Numbered from the stretch's first letter, positions 33,462 through 42,497 are shown. The stretch is DNA of 64,000 nucleotides from Sinosporangium siamense (GCF_016863435.1 NZ_BOOW01000019.1:1-64000), one strand, 5' to 3'. The notes: generated from the letters alone by a model not told the origin. Numbers and translations are program-made.

Positions 33462-34214
33462 GTGAAGCTCAAGGACAAGGTGGCCATCGTCACCGGCGGC
33501 GCGTCCGGCATCGGGCGTGCGACGGCGATCCTCTTCGCGCGGGAAGGCGCGGCCGTCGTGGTGGCCGACATCGACGCCGCGGGGGCGGCCTCGGCCGCCG
33601 AGGAGATCGTCGCCTCCGGCGGCCGGGCGGTTCCCGTGACGGCCGATGTGTCAGACGACGACGACTGCGCCCGCATTGTCGCGACCGCGACGGACACCTT
33701 CGGCCATTTGCATGTGTTGTTTAACAACGCCGGGATCATCCGCCGGGCGGACGCCCTCGGCATCACCGTGGCCGAGTGGGACCTGGTGATGGCGGTCAAT
33801 GTGCGGTCGGTGTTCTTGATGTGCCGCCACGCCATTCCCGCCATGACCTCCGGCGGGGCGATCGTCAACACGGGCTCCGGCTGGGGCCTCAAGGGCGGGG
33901 GCAACGCCCTGTCCTACTGCGCCTCCAAGGCGGCGGTCGTCAACATGACCCGCGCCCTGGCCATCGACCATGCCAAGGCCGGCATCCGGGTCAACTCCGT
34001 CAACCCCGGCGACACCGACACACCCATGTTGCGGGAGGAGGCGCGGCAGCTCTCCGAGAAGTGGACCGCCTTCGCCGCCGACGCCGCCGACCGCCCCATG
34101 GGCCGCGCCGGCTCACCCGACGAGATCGCCCGCGCCGTGCTCTTCCTCGCCAGTGAGGACGCGAGCTACATCACCGGCAGCGCCCTCGTGGTCGACGGCG
34201 GCGGCCTCGCCTGA
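33462..34214 (+). CDS. Short-chain dehydrogenase/reductase (SDR)
   Basis: A 250-residue classical SDR. The cofactor motif TGGASGIG covers residues 11-18, Asp in VVVADIDAAG suggests NAD preference, NNAG is present, and the catalytic Ser and YxxxK appear as NTGSGWG and SYCASKAA. The C-terminal DASYITGSALVVDGG is standard. The substrate is unknown. The GTG at 33462 follows AAGGGCACTCAAGG. Single gene. Confidence 0.92.
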   Translation: MKLKDKVAIVTGGASGIGRATAILFAREGAAVVVADIDAAGAASAAEEIVASGGRAVPVTADVSDDDDCARIVATATDTFGHLHVLFNNAGIIRRADALGITVAEWDLVMAVNVRSVFLMCRHAIPAMTSGGAIVNTGSGWGLKGGGNALSYCASKAAVVNMTRALAIDHAKAGIRVNSVNPGDTDTPMLREEARQLSEKWTAFAADAADRPMGRAGSPDEIARAVLFLASEDASYITGSALVVDGGGLA

Positions 34215-34802
34215 CCGCAAGGCTCCGCCGTACGCGCTATAGGCGGCGGGCAGGCGACGGCCTGCTTCGGCAGCCGGACCGCCACATTGTCATCTGCGGC
34301 GCGCCGTCGGCGGCCGGGCTCTTCAGTTGCCGAAGATCGTGGATGGGGGGACGGGGGCCAGGACGGGCTGGCCTTCGTGGATGGGGGCGGCGCCGGCGGC
34401 CTTGCTCGCGGTGCGCCTCCACGGGCCGTTCTGTGAGCACCGCGGTGCCCAGGAAGGTTACGGGAAAGGCCACCACCGCCCCGCATGACGGGCGACCCGC
34501 CCCGGCCCGGCGGGCGGATCGCCCTGGAGCGGGCGGAGGTGCCGGGGCGGCAGGTCGGCCCCATCGGGGGAAGGCCGATCACCTGCTGGACGTGCGCCCT
34601 ACCTCAGCCGCCGGACCTGCGGCTTCTCACCCGCGGCTGGAGGGCCGCCTCGGTTGCACCTTCCTCCGCCTGCTCCTAGTGGGCCGGGGCGGTGGTGGCG
34701 CCGCCGGCCGTCCACTCCTCAGTGGTGTCCACTGCAGGATGGGCGCCAGGTCGGTGATCCCCGCCCGCATCGTCGGAGTACCGGGCGGGTCTTCCCAGGA
34801 GG
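34215..34802. other. Gene-free region with a partial gene duplication
   Basis: No credible gene is seen in this 588-bp stretch. A 76-bp segment (34323-34398) is an exact copy of the 3' end, stop codon included, of the adjacent minus-strand gene. The rest is G+C-rich sequence with no homology that I can recognise. Confidence 0.6.
34323..34398 (-). repeat. 76-bp direct repeat: duplicate of the 3' end of the spermidine-synthase-like gene
   Basis: Positions 34323-34398 are identical to 34803-34878, including the stop codon and the last 24 or so codons of the adjacent gene. The copies are in the same orientation and 480 bp apart. Perfect identity means the duplication is recent or kept by recombination. 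Confidence 0.93.
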
Positions 34803-35657
34803 TCAGTTGCCGAAGATCGTGGATGGGGGGACGGGGGCCAGGACGGGCTGGCCTTCGTGGATGGGGGCGGCGCCGGCGATGAAGTTGGTCAGGGCTTCGC
34901 CGTAGGTGCAGCGGGCCTGGTTAAGGCCGCCGGCGGCCTGGCGGGTGAGGGTTTCGAGGGGGAGTTCGCGGGTGGAGGCCGCGACGATGAGGTTGCCGAA
35001 GCGGCGGCCCCGCATGATGCCGGGCTCGGCCAGCAGCACCGCGTGGGGGAAGACGCGGCGGACGGTCGCGAGGACCCGCCGGGTGAAGGGGAGGCCCTTG
35101 CCGTCGGCCACGTTGATCAGGAGGGTGCCGCCGTCGCGCACCACCCGCGACACGCCGGTCATGAACTCGACGGTGGCGAGTTCCACCGGCATGACCGCGC
35201 CGCTGAACGCGTCGAGGACGAACAGGTCGGCGGAGTCGTCGTGGAGGCCCCCGACGGCGCTGCGGCCGTCGAGCACGCGCACCTTGAGCCGGGGCACCGA
35301 CTTCAGCCGCAGCTGTTCGCGGACGAGTCGCACCAGGCCCTCGTCCGGCTCCACGACGATGTGCCGGGAGCCGGGGCGGGTCGCCGCGAGGTAGCGCGGC
35401 AGGGTGCAGGCTCCGCCACCGACGTGCACGACGTCGAGTGCCCCGGGGGGCAGGGCGTCGATCACGACCGCCATGAGCCGCACGTATTCGAAGTCGAGGT
35501 AGGTGGGGTCGTCGAGGTCGACGTATGACTGCGGCACGCCGTCCTTGCTGAGCACCCAACCGCCCGGCCGGTCGAGATCCTGCAGCAATTCGATCTCGCC
35601 GAAGGTCACGGTGTAACGACCGGGCATCGGTTCGCGGGTGTCACGCCTGGCGGCCAA
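34803..35657 (-). CDS. Spermidine-synthase-like methyltransferase-fold protein
   Basis: A 284-residue protein of the spermidine synthase family: DLDDPTYLDFEYVRLM, the nucleotide-binding VVHVGGGACTLPRYL, an acidic VVEPDEGLV and LFVLDAFSGAVMP. It lacks the membrane half seen in fused forms. It probably transfers an aminopropyl or methyl group; the exact reaction is unclear. The frame opens with a TTG at 35657; an ATG at 35627 (MPGRYTVTFG) is the alternative. Divergent from the penicillin-binding protein gene. The last codons are duplicated 480 bp downstream. Confidence 0.82.
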   Translation of the reverse strand: MAARRDTREPMPGRYTVTFGEIELLQDLDRPGGWVLSKDGVPQSYVDLDDPTYLDFEYVRLMAVVIDALPPGALDVVHVGGGACTLPRYLAATRPGSRHIVVEPDEGLVRLVREQLRLKSVPRLKVRVLDGRSAVGGLHDDSADLFVLDAFSGAVMPVELATVEFMTGVSRVVRDGGTLLINVADGKGLPFTRRVLATVRRVFPHAVLLAEPGIMRGRRFGNLIVAASTRELPLETLTRQAAGGLNQARCTYGEALTNFIAGAAPIHEGQPVLAPVPPSTIFGN

Positions 35658-35693
35658 CTTAGGCCCCCCAATCGAGTGGTTCGTTCTGGTATA

Positions 35694-35718
35694 CCCCAGG
35701 AGGAATCATCCTCTGGGG
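35694..35718. promoter_or_regulatory. Imperfect palindrome between divergent genes
   Basis: CCCCAGGAGGA (35694-35704) faces TCCTCTGGGG (35709-35718), an inverted repeat with one bulged base, directly upstream of the penicillin-binding protein start. The right arm includes its ribosome-binding GGGGGA. It could be an operator or an mRNA hairpin that covers the ribosome-binding site. Confidence 0.4.
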
Positions 35719-35726
35719 GAAACCGT

Positions 35727-37265
35727 ATGCGCAGACGAGGGTTTTACGTGCTCCTCGTGACGGTGCTCGTCATGATCGGCGCGGGCGCGGTGGCGCTGAT
35801 CAGCACCTTCACACAGGTGCACGGCAGCCCTGAGGAGACCGCGAGAGCCTACCTCCTGGCCTGGGAGTCCAGTGATTTCGCGAAAATGCAGCGTTTAGTG
35901 GTTGACCCCCCCAAAGACTTTCTCGACCGGCACACCGCCTTCGGCGCGAAAATGGCGGTTACGGAGCTGACCCTAATGCCGGGCACGCTCAAACGCCTCG
36001 GTGAGGAGAACGCCGAGCTCCCCTTTGAGGGGGAACGCCTCTTACGTGACATCGGCTCGTGGATGTTCTCGTCCACGCTCCAGCTCGTCGTCGCGGACAG
36101 GACGTGGAAGGTGCGATGGGGGCCGGAGGTCCTCCACCCCGCGCTCAAGAACGGCGGCAGGGTCACCCTCACCCCGGTCGACGCCCCGGGCGTCGAGGTC
36201 GTCACCAGGACGGGCGATCCGCTGCCCACCGACAGCGCGGCCGACTTCTACACCCACATGCTGGCGGACATGCAGGACGCCGAGACCAAGCGGGGATGGG
36301 TGATCGACGCGGTCGGCGCCGACGGGCGGACCACGAGGCTCGCGGAGTTCAAGGCGCCGGCCGCGGACAAGGTGAAGACCACGCTCGACCGCCGGGTCCA
36401 GGCCGCCGCGGCGCGGGCGCTGGACGGGATGGACAAACCCGCGGCGATCGTGGCGGTCAACCTCAAGAAGGGTGAGGTCCTCGCCATCGCCGACCGGCTC
36501 GGCGAACAGCGCAACGTGGTCGCCTCGAAGTTCGCCCCCGGCTCGACCTTCAAGGTCGTGACGACCTTCGCCCTGCTGTCGGCGGGCCTGAGCCCAGACA
36601 CGCAGGTCGCCTGCCCGGGGAGCTATACCATCCCGCAGCACCGGTCCTTCCGCAACGACGGCGAGGTCGATCGGGGGACGATCAGCCTGCGCTCCGCCTT
36701 CGCGCACTCGTGCAACACCACCATGGTCGAGCAGATCACCAAGCTGCCTATGGAGTCGCTCCGGGAGGCCGCCGGGCGGCTGGGCTTCGGGCGTTCCGTG
36801 ACCCTCGGCGGGGTCGGCGGCGAATGCGGGCAGATCCGGCCGCCCACGGATCTCAACTGGCTGGGGGAGGACGCGATCGGGCAGGGCTCGGTCACGGCCA
36901 CGCCGCTGTGCATGGCCCTCGTCGCCGCCGCTGTGGGCGACGGCACGTGGCGTGCGCCGACCCTGCTGCTGGACACGCCCTCGCCGGCCCAGGGCGACGA
37001 GCCTACGGTGCGGCTGCCCGAGGGGCCGGTCGAGGCGCTCAGGTCGATGATGCGGGCCGTCGTGAGCGAGGGGACGGCGGCCTCGGCGGGCCTTCCCCCG
37101 GGCACGGCGGGCAAGACCGGCACGGCGGAGACGGGGCAGGGCATGCCCAACGCCTGGTTTATCGGATATCGGGATGAGCTGGCCTTCGCCGTACTCGTCC
37201 TGGGCGGGGGATCGGGCGGGCAGTCGGCAGCCCCGCTGGCCGCGAGGTTCCTTTCGGGTATCTGA
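35727..37265 (+). CDS. Class B penicillin-binding protein with MecA-type N-terminal domain
   Basis: A 512-residue protein: one N-terminal membrane helix (about residues 7-28), an NTF2-like MecA_N domain (SPEETARAYLLAWESSDFAK), a dimerisation region, and a transpeptidase domain. Active-site motifs are complete: SxxK at Ser273-Lys276 (GSTFK), SxN at Ser328-Asn330 (SCN) and KTG at 463-465. It would cross-link peptidoglycan outside the membrane. MecA_N-type PBPs can have low beta-lactam affinity, but resistance cannot be claimed here. The ATG at 35727 has GGGGGA six bases upstream. Confidence 0.93.
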   Translation: MRRRGFYVLLVTVLVMIGAGAVALISTFTQVHGSPEETARAYLLAWESSDFAKMQRLVVDPPKDFLDRHTAFGAKMAVTELTLMPGTLKRLGEENAELPFEGERLLRDIGSWMFSSTLQLVVADRTWKVRWGPEVLHPALKNGGRVTLTPVDAPGVEVVTRTGDPLPTDSAADFYTHMLADMQDAETKRGWVIDAVGADGRTTRLAEFKAPAADKVKTTLDRRVQAAAARALDGMDKPAAIVAVNLKKGEVLAIADRLGEQRNVVASKFAPGSTFKVVTTFALLSAGLSPDTQVACPGSYTIPQHRSFRNDGEVDRGTISLRSAFAHSCNTTMVEQITKLPMESLREAAGRLGFGRSVTLGGVGGECGQIRPPTDLNWLGEDAIGQGSVTATPLCMALVAAAVGDGTWRAPTLLLDTPSPAQGDEPTVRLPEGPVEALRSMMRAVVSEGTAASAGLPPGTAGKTGTAETGQGMPNAWFIGYRDELAFAVLVLGGGSGGQSAAPLAARFLSGI

Positions 37266-37304
37266 GGTGACTTGTGTAACGAGGGTCACAACCTACGCCT
37301 CCGT

Positions 37305-37324
37305 AACTTACGCTACCGTAAGTT
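37305..37324. promoter_or_regulatory. TetR-type operator upstream of hemolysin III gene
   Basis: AACTTACG-CTAC-CGTAAGTT is a perfect 8-bp inverted repeat, 12 bp before the start codon. A related half-site (CCTACGCCTCCGTAAC) lies just upstream. The arrangement is typical of TetR-family binding; no such regulator is adjacent. Confidence 0.65.
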
Positions 37325-37336
37325 TGGGAGGTTTCG

Positions 37337-37987
37337 ATGACCACGCTCGGGCTCTACAAACCCCGACTACGAGGATGGTTGCACGCCGGCACCCTGCCTG
37401 CGGCGCTTGTCGCCGGCTTTGTCCTGGTCGCCCTCGGGCCGACGCTGCAATCGCGCATCGCGGCGGCGATCTACGCGGTGACCTCCGGCCTGCTCTTCGG
37501 GGTGTCGGCCACTTATCACCGGGGCACACTCTCACCCCGGCTCGCGGAGGCGTTCCGCCGCGTCGACCACGCCAACATCTACCTGATCATCGCGGGCACC
37601 TACACGCCTTTCGCCCTGCTCGCGCTCGACGGTGTGGCGCGTCTCACCCTGCTGATAGTCATTTGGACGGGAGCCATCGCAGGGGTGTTCTTCCGGGTGG
37701 TGTGGATCGGCGCCCCCCGATGGTTGTACACCGCGCTTTACATCGCCCTCGGCTGGACCGCGATCTTCGTCGTCCCCCAGCTCCTCGACGGAGCCGGCAT
37801 CGCCGCCGTCGTACTGGTGATCATCGGCGGCATCCTCTACAGCGCGGGCGGCGTGATCTACGGTTTGCGCAGGCCGGACCCCTCGCCGCTCTGGTTCGGC
37901 TACCACGAGGTGTTCCACTCCTTCACCGTCGCGGCCTACGTGATCCAATACATCGCCGTGTCGCTTGTGGTGTATTCCGCCGCGTAG
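37337..37987 (+). CDS. Hemolysin III / PAQR family membrane protein
   Basis: A 216-residue protein with seven hydrophobic helices and the PAQR metal-site motifs: SATYHRG in helix 2, RVDHANIYLIIAGTYTPF, and the C-terminal GYHEVFHSFTV. Family members are thought to be zinc-dependent membrane hydrolases involved in lipid or membrane-fluidity balance; haemolysis is a historic label. GGGAGG precedes the ATG. It is likely repressed through the palindrome upstream. Confidence 0.93.
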   Translation: MTTLGLYKPRLRGWLHAGTLPAALVAGFVLVALGPTLQSRIAAAIYAVTSGLLFGVSATYHRGTLSPRLAEAFRRVDHANIYLIIAGTYTPFALLALDGVARLTLLIVIWTGAIAGVFFRVVWIGAPRWLYTALYIALGWTAIFVVPQLLDGAGIAAVVLVIIGGILYSAGGVIYGLRRPDPSPLWFGYHEVFHSFTVAAYVIQYIAVSLVVYSAA

Positions 37988-37997
37988 TCTGCCTTCC

Positions 37998-38375
37998 ATG
38001 GCGATCGTCGACGTGCTCGGCGCCGAGCAATATGTGTCCGTCACGACCTACCGTCGTGACGGCCGCGCCGTGCCCACCCCGCTGTGGGTCGCGTTCGACG
38101 ACGGCGCGCTGGTCGCCTGGACCATCCAAGGGTCCGGCAAGGTCAAGCGCATCCGCAACAACCCGAGGGTGCTGATCGCGCCCTGCGATGTGCGCGGCAA
38201 GGTGCTCGGGGAGAGCGTGCCCGGCACCGCCGAGGTGCTGCCCGCGTCGGAGACCGAGCGAGTGCGCAGGTTGATCGTCAAAAAGTACGGCATGGCGGCG
38301 CGTGTCCTGGTGCTCAGCAGCCGGCTGCGGCGCGGCCGCAACGGCACGGTGGCACTGCGGATCTTGCTCGACTGA
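37998..38375 (+). CDS. PPOX-class F420/FMN-dependent oxidoreductase
   Basis: A 125-residue split-barrel flavin/F420 protein (TTYRRDGRAVPTPLWVAFDD, GSGKVKRIRNNPRVLIAPCD). The PPOX-class F420 assignment rests on the RNNPRV and C-terminal RRLIVKKYG patterns. It starts 10 bp after the hemolysin III gene, so the two may be co-transcribed. The substrate is unknown. Confidence 0.87.
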   Translation: MAIVDVLGAEQYVSVTTYRRDGRAVPTPLWVAFDDGALVAWTIQGSGKVKRIRNNPRVLIAPCDVRGKVLGESVPGTAEVLPASETERVRRLIVKKYGMAARVLVLSSRLRRGRNGTVALRILLD

Positions 38376-38463
38376 GCCTCGCGGTTCTCGCTGATATTTG
38401 ACCTGCGCTTGGTGTGCCGCCTTCCTTTCCCCGGAAACGAATCCGGTCAGGGGAGGTGACGGC

Positions 38464-39048
38464 ATGCGTCGCCATTTTGCGAGTTCGTGGTGGGCCATCC
38501 TGGTCCGGGGCATAGCCGCGATCGTCTTCGGGGTACTGGCGCTCATTTGGCCCGCCATCACGATTCTGACGCTGGTGTTCCTGTTCGGCGTGTTCGTGCT
38601 GGTGAACGGGGTGTTCGCGATATTGGGCGCGATCCGTGGGGTTTCGGGGGACTCGCGTGCCTGGCTCGCCCTGTCGGGCGTGGTGGGCGTCCTGGTCGGC
38701 ATCGCCGTGCTCGTCTGGCCGGGGATCACCACAGTGGTGCTGCTGTTCCTGATCGCCCTGTGGGCCATCGTCACCGGAGTGCTGGAGATCATCAGTGCCA
38801 TCCGGCTGCGGGAGGCCATCCAGCAGGTGCCGCTGCTGATCCTCGCCGGGATCGTCTCGATCGTCTTCGGAATTCTGATGTTCGTGTGGCCGGCCACGGG
38901 GGCGCTTGCGCTGGTCTGGCTGATCGGCATCTTCGCCATCGTCTGGGGCGTCATCCTGGTGGTGCTCTCATCCCGGGTGAAGAAGCTCCGCACTCCTCCG
39001 GCCGCCCCTCCGCGAGGTTCCCCCGATCCCTACGAGGGTCCCATGTGA
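38464..39048 (+). CDS. HdeD-family (DUF308) membrane protein
   Basis: A 194-residue protein with six closely packed hydrophobic helices in three repeats (VFGVLALIWPAITILTLVFL; LVGIAVLVWPGITTVVLLFL; VFGILMFVWPATGALALVWL). Each repeat has the conserved WP pair of HdeD/DUF308 proteins. E. coli HdeD contributes to acid resistance; the role here is unknown. A short Pro-rich cytoplasmic tail follows. GGGGAGG precedes the ATG. Confidence 0.9.
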   Translation: MRRHFASSWWAILVRGIAAIVFGVLALIWPAITILTLVFLFGVFVLVNGVFAILGAIRGVSGDSRAWLALSGVVGVLVGIAVLVWPGITTVVLLFLIALWAIVTGVLEIISAIRLREAIQQVPLLILAGIVSIVFGILMFVWPATGALALVWLIGIFAIVWGVILVVLSSRVKKLRTPPAAPPRGSPDPYEGPM

Positions 39049-39171
39049 GCTGGACCGTAGGGGTTCGGGAGAAGATTCACAGAATGGGTGTCGATGACGG
39101 AAAGTTTCCACATAAGTACCGGAAATTCGGGGGATATCTAACGTGTGTGTCCGACTCAACGTGGAGGGGAC

Positions 39172-40479
39172 ATGGACGTGCACGACCGTCTCGCCCGCCA
39201 TCTGCTCGTCGATGGTTATCGGCTGGTGCTCGACCTCGAACGCAGCCGGGGCTCCTGGCTCGTCGACGAGCCCACCGGTCGCCGCTATCTGGACTTCTAC
39301 ACCTTCTTCGCCTCCGCCCCCCTGGGCGTGAACCCCTTCGACGACGACCCCGAGTTCCTCGCCCTCCTGGGCCGGGTCGCCGCCAACAAGCCCGCGAACT
39401 CCGATCTTTACAGCAGCCATCTAGCCGATTTCGCCGATACGTTCGCCCGGGTGCTGGGCGACCCCGAGCTTCCCCACCTGTTCTTTGTCGAGGGCGGGGC
39501 GCTCGCCGTGGAGAACGCGCTGAAGGCCGCCTTCGACTGGAAAGTTCGCCACAACGAGGCCCACGGCCGATCACCCGAACTAGGCACCAAGGTGCTCCAC
39601 CTGACCAGGGCCTTCCACGGGAGAAGCGGCTACACCCTGTCGCTCACCAACACCGAGCCGGTTAAGACCGCGGGATTCCCGAAGTTCGACTGGCCCCGTA
39701 TCGACGTGCCCGCCATCCACCTCGGCGACGTCGAGACCGCCGAGGACCGTGCCCTCGAACAGGCGAGAGCCGCCTTCGAACGCCACCCGCACGACATCGC
39801 CTGCTTCATCGCCGAGCCCATCCAGGGTGAAGGCGGCGACAACCACATGCGCCCCGAGTTCCTCCAGGCGATGCAGCGACTATGCCACGAACACGACGCT
39901 CTCTTCATCGTGGACGAGGTGCAGACCGGCGTCGGCATCACCGGCACCCCCTGGGCCTACCAGCAGCTCGGCCTCCAGCCGGACCTGGTGGCCTTCGCCA
40001 AGAAGACCCAGGTCGGCGGGGTCATGGCAGGCCGCAGGATCAACGAGATCGAGGACAACGTGTTCCGGGTGAGCGGACGCATCAACTCCACCTGGGGCGG
40101 CGGGCTCGTCGACATGGTCCGGTCGCGGCGCATGCTGGAGATCATCGAGCGTGATGCCCTGATCCCCCGGGCGGGTCTCCTCGGCGAGGTGCTGCTCGCC
40201 GGGCTGGCCGAGCTCGAGGCCGACGCCCCAGACCTCGTCTCCTCCGTCCGCGGTCGCGGCCTGATGTGCGCCTTCGACCTGCCCGACACCGCGACCCGGG
40301 ACGAGATGCTCACGGTGCTCCGCGAGCGCGAAGGTGTGCTCGTGCTGCCCTGCGGCCCCCGGTCGGTACGGCTCAGGCCCGCGCTCAGCGTCACTCAGGA
40401 AGAGCTGGCCCAGGGACTCGCCGCCTTCGCCCGTGCGATACCGGCGCTGCGCCCCAGCACACTTTCGGTCTCGGTATGA
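39172..40479 (+). CDS. lat: L-lysine 6-transaminase
   Basis: A 435-residue class III PLP aminotransferase. It has the lysine-6-aminotransferase pattern (LDFYTFFASAPLGVNPFDDD, AFHGRSGYTLSLTNTEPVK, IAEPIQGEGGDNHM) and the PLP-binding Lys in AFAKKTQVGG. It moves the epsilon-amino group of lysine to 2-oxoglutarate, giving 2-aminoadipate semialdehyde. The enzyme feeds lysine breakdown, osmoprotectant or beta-lactam precursor pathways; no beta-lactam genes are nearby, so catabolism or stress response is more likely. GGAGGGGAC precedes the ATG at 39172. Confidence 0.92.
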   Translation: MDVHDRLARHLLVDGYRLVLDLERSRGSWLVDEPTGRRYLDFYTFFASAPLGVNPFDDDPEFLALLGRVAANKPANSDLYSSHLADFADTFARVLGDPELPHLFFVEGGALAVENALKAAFDWKVRHNEAHGRSPELGTKVLHLTRAFHGRSGYTLSLTNTEPVKTAGFPKFDWPRIDVPAIHLGDVETAEDRALEQARAAFERHPHDIACFIAEPIQGEGGDNHMRPEFLQAMQRLCHEHDALFIVDEVQTGVGITGTPWAYQQLGLQPDLVAFAKKTQVGGVMAGRRINEIEDNVFRVSGRINSTWGGGLVDMVRSRRMLEIIERDALIPRAGLLGEVLLAGLAELEADAPDLVSSVRGRGLMCAFDLPDTATRDEMLTVLREREGVLVLPCGPRSVRLRPALSVTQEELAQGLAAFARAIPALRPSTLSVSV

Positions 40480-40648
40480 CCGTGGTAATTCGGGGTGATC
40501 GTGCCCGCTTGCGACCGGGGGAGTGGCCAAAGCAGTAGAGGCTAGCCGACCCGGTGTGACCGCGGGAGGCGGCGAGGGCGGGGCGGCGGCCGGCCGCGCC
40601 GCACTCAAGCACGCTTCAGTTCGGACAAACAACGTCCACTAGCTGGGG

Positions 40649-40680
40649 AGAGGGCTTCCCGCGGCAACAGGAAGCCCTCT
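40649..40680 (+). terminator. Hairpin terminator downstream of lat
   Basis: AGAGGGCTTCC (40649-40659) pairs perfectly with 40670-40680 over 11 bp, with a 10-nt loop. Located 170 bp after lat; it could serve both strands. Confidence 0.75.
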
Positions 40681-40733
40681 CGGACACTCTCCAGCATTCG
40701 TCCGGACCACCAGACTGCGCATGGACGGCGGCC

Positions 40734-40964
40734 TCATGACCGCGCTTCCCTCAAGCGAAGCGTGTCCGGCGGTTGTCCGGTACGAAGGTACGGCCGGACG
40801 CCGGGCATATGCCCCGGGGGAGCGCTGTGACCTGTAGTGATCGCGGGGGTACGCGCGGCCGGTTTGATGATCGACTCGGACGTTCCGGACGGTTTGCGCA
40901 GAATAATCGCCTGCATGTGGTGAGGTGCCTGGTACAGGTGAAACGTCGCCATTGTTGGGATCAT
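40734..40964 (-). CDS. Possible small protein of unknown function
   Basis: A 76-residue frame starting MIPTMATFHLYQAPHHMQAI. AGGAGG lies eight bases upstream of the ATG at 40964, an almost ideal ribosome-binding site, which is why I list it. Composition is rich in Pro, Arg, His and Thr and no family is recognised. It could also be a chance frame. Confidence 0.35.
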   Translation of the reverse strand: MIPTMATFHLYQAPHHMQAIILRKPSGTSESIIKPAARTPAITTGHSAPPGHMPGVRPYLRTGQPPDTLRLREARS

Positions 40965-41220
40965 GGAGACTTCCTCCTGAAGCGTCCCCGGTAGGGCCAA
41001 GATTGGTCTTGAGCGTCTGATCGTGATCCCTGAGGCGGCAACCCGGGGGAGGCCACGGCAGGCGTGGGCCGGACCAAAGGACCTTGTTGACCCTCCACTA
41101 AGGACGAGGCATGGACAATCACGGGCTTGACCTATCTCATGTCGGGCGCTGGAGCGTTCTCGCCTCGCGGCCCTGCCGCTGAGATTCGTTGATCCCCAGC
41201 AAACTCACCGGTGACGACGA

Positions 41221-42345
41221 GTGCCACGACGTGAATCCCCCATCACCGGAAACGGGCCGCTGGCGAAGTTCGCCGAGGCCCTCCGGGAACTCCGCAGGAC
41301 TGCGGGCAACCCCACTTACGACCAGCTCGCCAAAGAGGGCTTCTTCTCGAAGTCGGTGCTCTCCCAGGCCGCGGCGGGCCATCGGCTGCCGACGCTGGCC
41401 GTCACCCACGCCTATGTGCTCGCCTGTGGTGGCGACCGGGCCGAATGGCAGCAGCGCTGGGAGGACACGCGCAGATCGCTGGCCGAGATCAAAGAGGTGG
41501 AGCCACCTCGCCGGGGCGCCGCCGTACCCCGCCCGCCCGCGCCCGATCTGGCGCGAACGGTCAGCCCCGCGGCCTTCGTCGAGCATCTGCGGCAACTCCG
41601 CAACCAGTCCGGGCTCTCGCTCCGCCAGCTGGTCGAACGATCGGGGGGCAAACTAGTCAGAAGCACCCTTAGCGACGCTCTGAATCGCAATACGCTGCCC
41701 CGGTGGCCGGTCGTAGAGGAGATCGTCAAGGCGTGCGGGGCGGCCGATCAGCTTCCCTCCTGGCAGAAGACCTGGAACAAGATCCACTCTTCCCGGCGCA
41801 ACGCCGTGTCCGCCCTGCGCGGCTCCCGGTCGTCCTCCTCCCGGTCACGGCAGGCCGGGCCGCCGCCGCTGCCCATGCGCCGCCCGCTGGTCGACGGCGA
41901 AGGAGTCGCGGTTGACGTCTCCGTGCTGAAGTCCGCCCTCAAGACGGCGCTCAAGCACATCGAGCGGCTCAACGAGGAGCTTGAGCGCCGCGATGAGATG
42001 ATCAGGCATCTCCAGATCTGGTCGAGCCTCGACCGCGGGGGCGTTCTCCACGGCAAGGTCGCCGAGCCGCCGTGGCGCTTCATCGGCCACGTCACCCCCG
42101 ACCACCTCAGCGGCAGCCCGGTGACGGTGCCCGAGGAGTATGCGACCCAGCTCGGCATGCGGCCTCGCACCCTCAGGCCGCTCACGGGGCCGGAGTATCA
42201 CATGGTGATGCTCATTTGGGGCGATCGACAGCCGATGTTCGAGTCGCTTCAGCCGGTTTTGCGGCATATGAACGCTCGTGCTGGAGACCCGCTGTTCGTT
42301 GTGGTGGATGGATATCGGCTGAAGGCGCGCATCACCCCTCCCTAG
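41221..42345 (+). CDS. XRE-type helix-turn-helix protein with two HTH-like segments
   Basis: A 374-residue protein. Two HTH-like segments are visible: residues about 15-65 (FAEALRELRRTAGNPTYDQL) and about 120-175 (FVEHLRQLRNQSGLSLRQLV). A basic Ser/Arg linker and a coiled-coil-like helix (LKTALKHIERLNEELERRD) follow. The C-terminal 90 residues are unique to actinomycete relatives of unknown role. It is probably a DNA-binding regulator. The start is a GTG with only a weak upstream Shine-Dalgarno. Confidence 0.75.
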   Translation: MPRRESPITGNGPLAKFAEALRELRRTAGNPTYDQLAKEGFFSKSVLSQAAAGHRLPTLAVTHAYVLACGGDRAEWQQRWEDTRRSLAEIKEVEPPRRGAAVPRPPAPDLARTVSPAAFVEHLRQLRNQSGLSLRQLVERSGGKLVRSTLSDALNRNTLPRWPVVEEIVKACGAADQLPSWQKTWNKIHSSRRNAVSALRGSRSSSSRSRQAGPPPLPMRRPLVDGEGVAVDVSVLKSALKTALKHIERLNEELERRDEMIRHLQIWSSLDRGGVLHGKVAEPPWRFIGHVTPDHLSGSPVTVPEEYATQLGMRPRTLRPLTGPEYHMVMLIWGDRQPMFESLQPVLRHMNARAGDPLFVVVDGYRLKARITPP

Positions 42346-42497
42346 GGAACCTCTGACGCGCCGGACGGCGTCCCTGATGACAAGCCGAAACGGTCGGGAG
42401 ACTCGGCTCAGGGGGGCGCCGGTCGGCGGGTGAGCGCGGTCTGCGGACCTCGCCTGCGTCCGCTCCAGCCGCCTCTGTGGTTGGGGCGGACGCCGCC

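Larger units (their letters stand above)
40480..41220. other. Intergenic region after lat
   Basis: This stretch of about 740 bp contains the lat terminator, one possible small minus-strand gene (40734-40964) and otherwise no feature I can support. Confidence 0.5.

Noticed and set aside
36042-37289. 415-residue minus-strand frame opposite the penicillin-binding protein
   Set aside because: Shadow of a gene whose three active-site motifs are intact on the plus strand.
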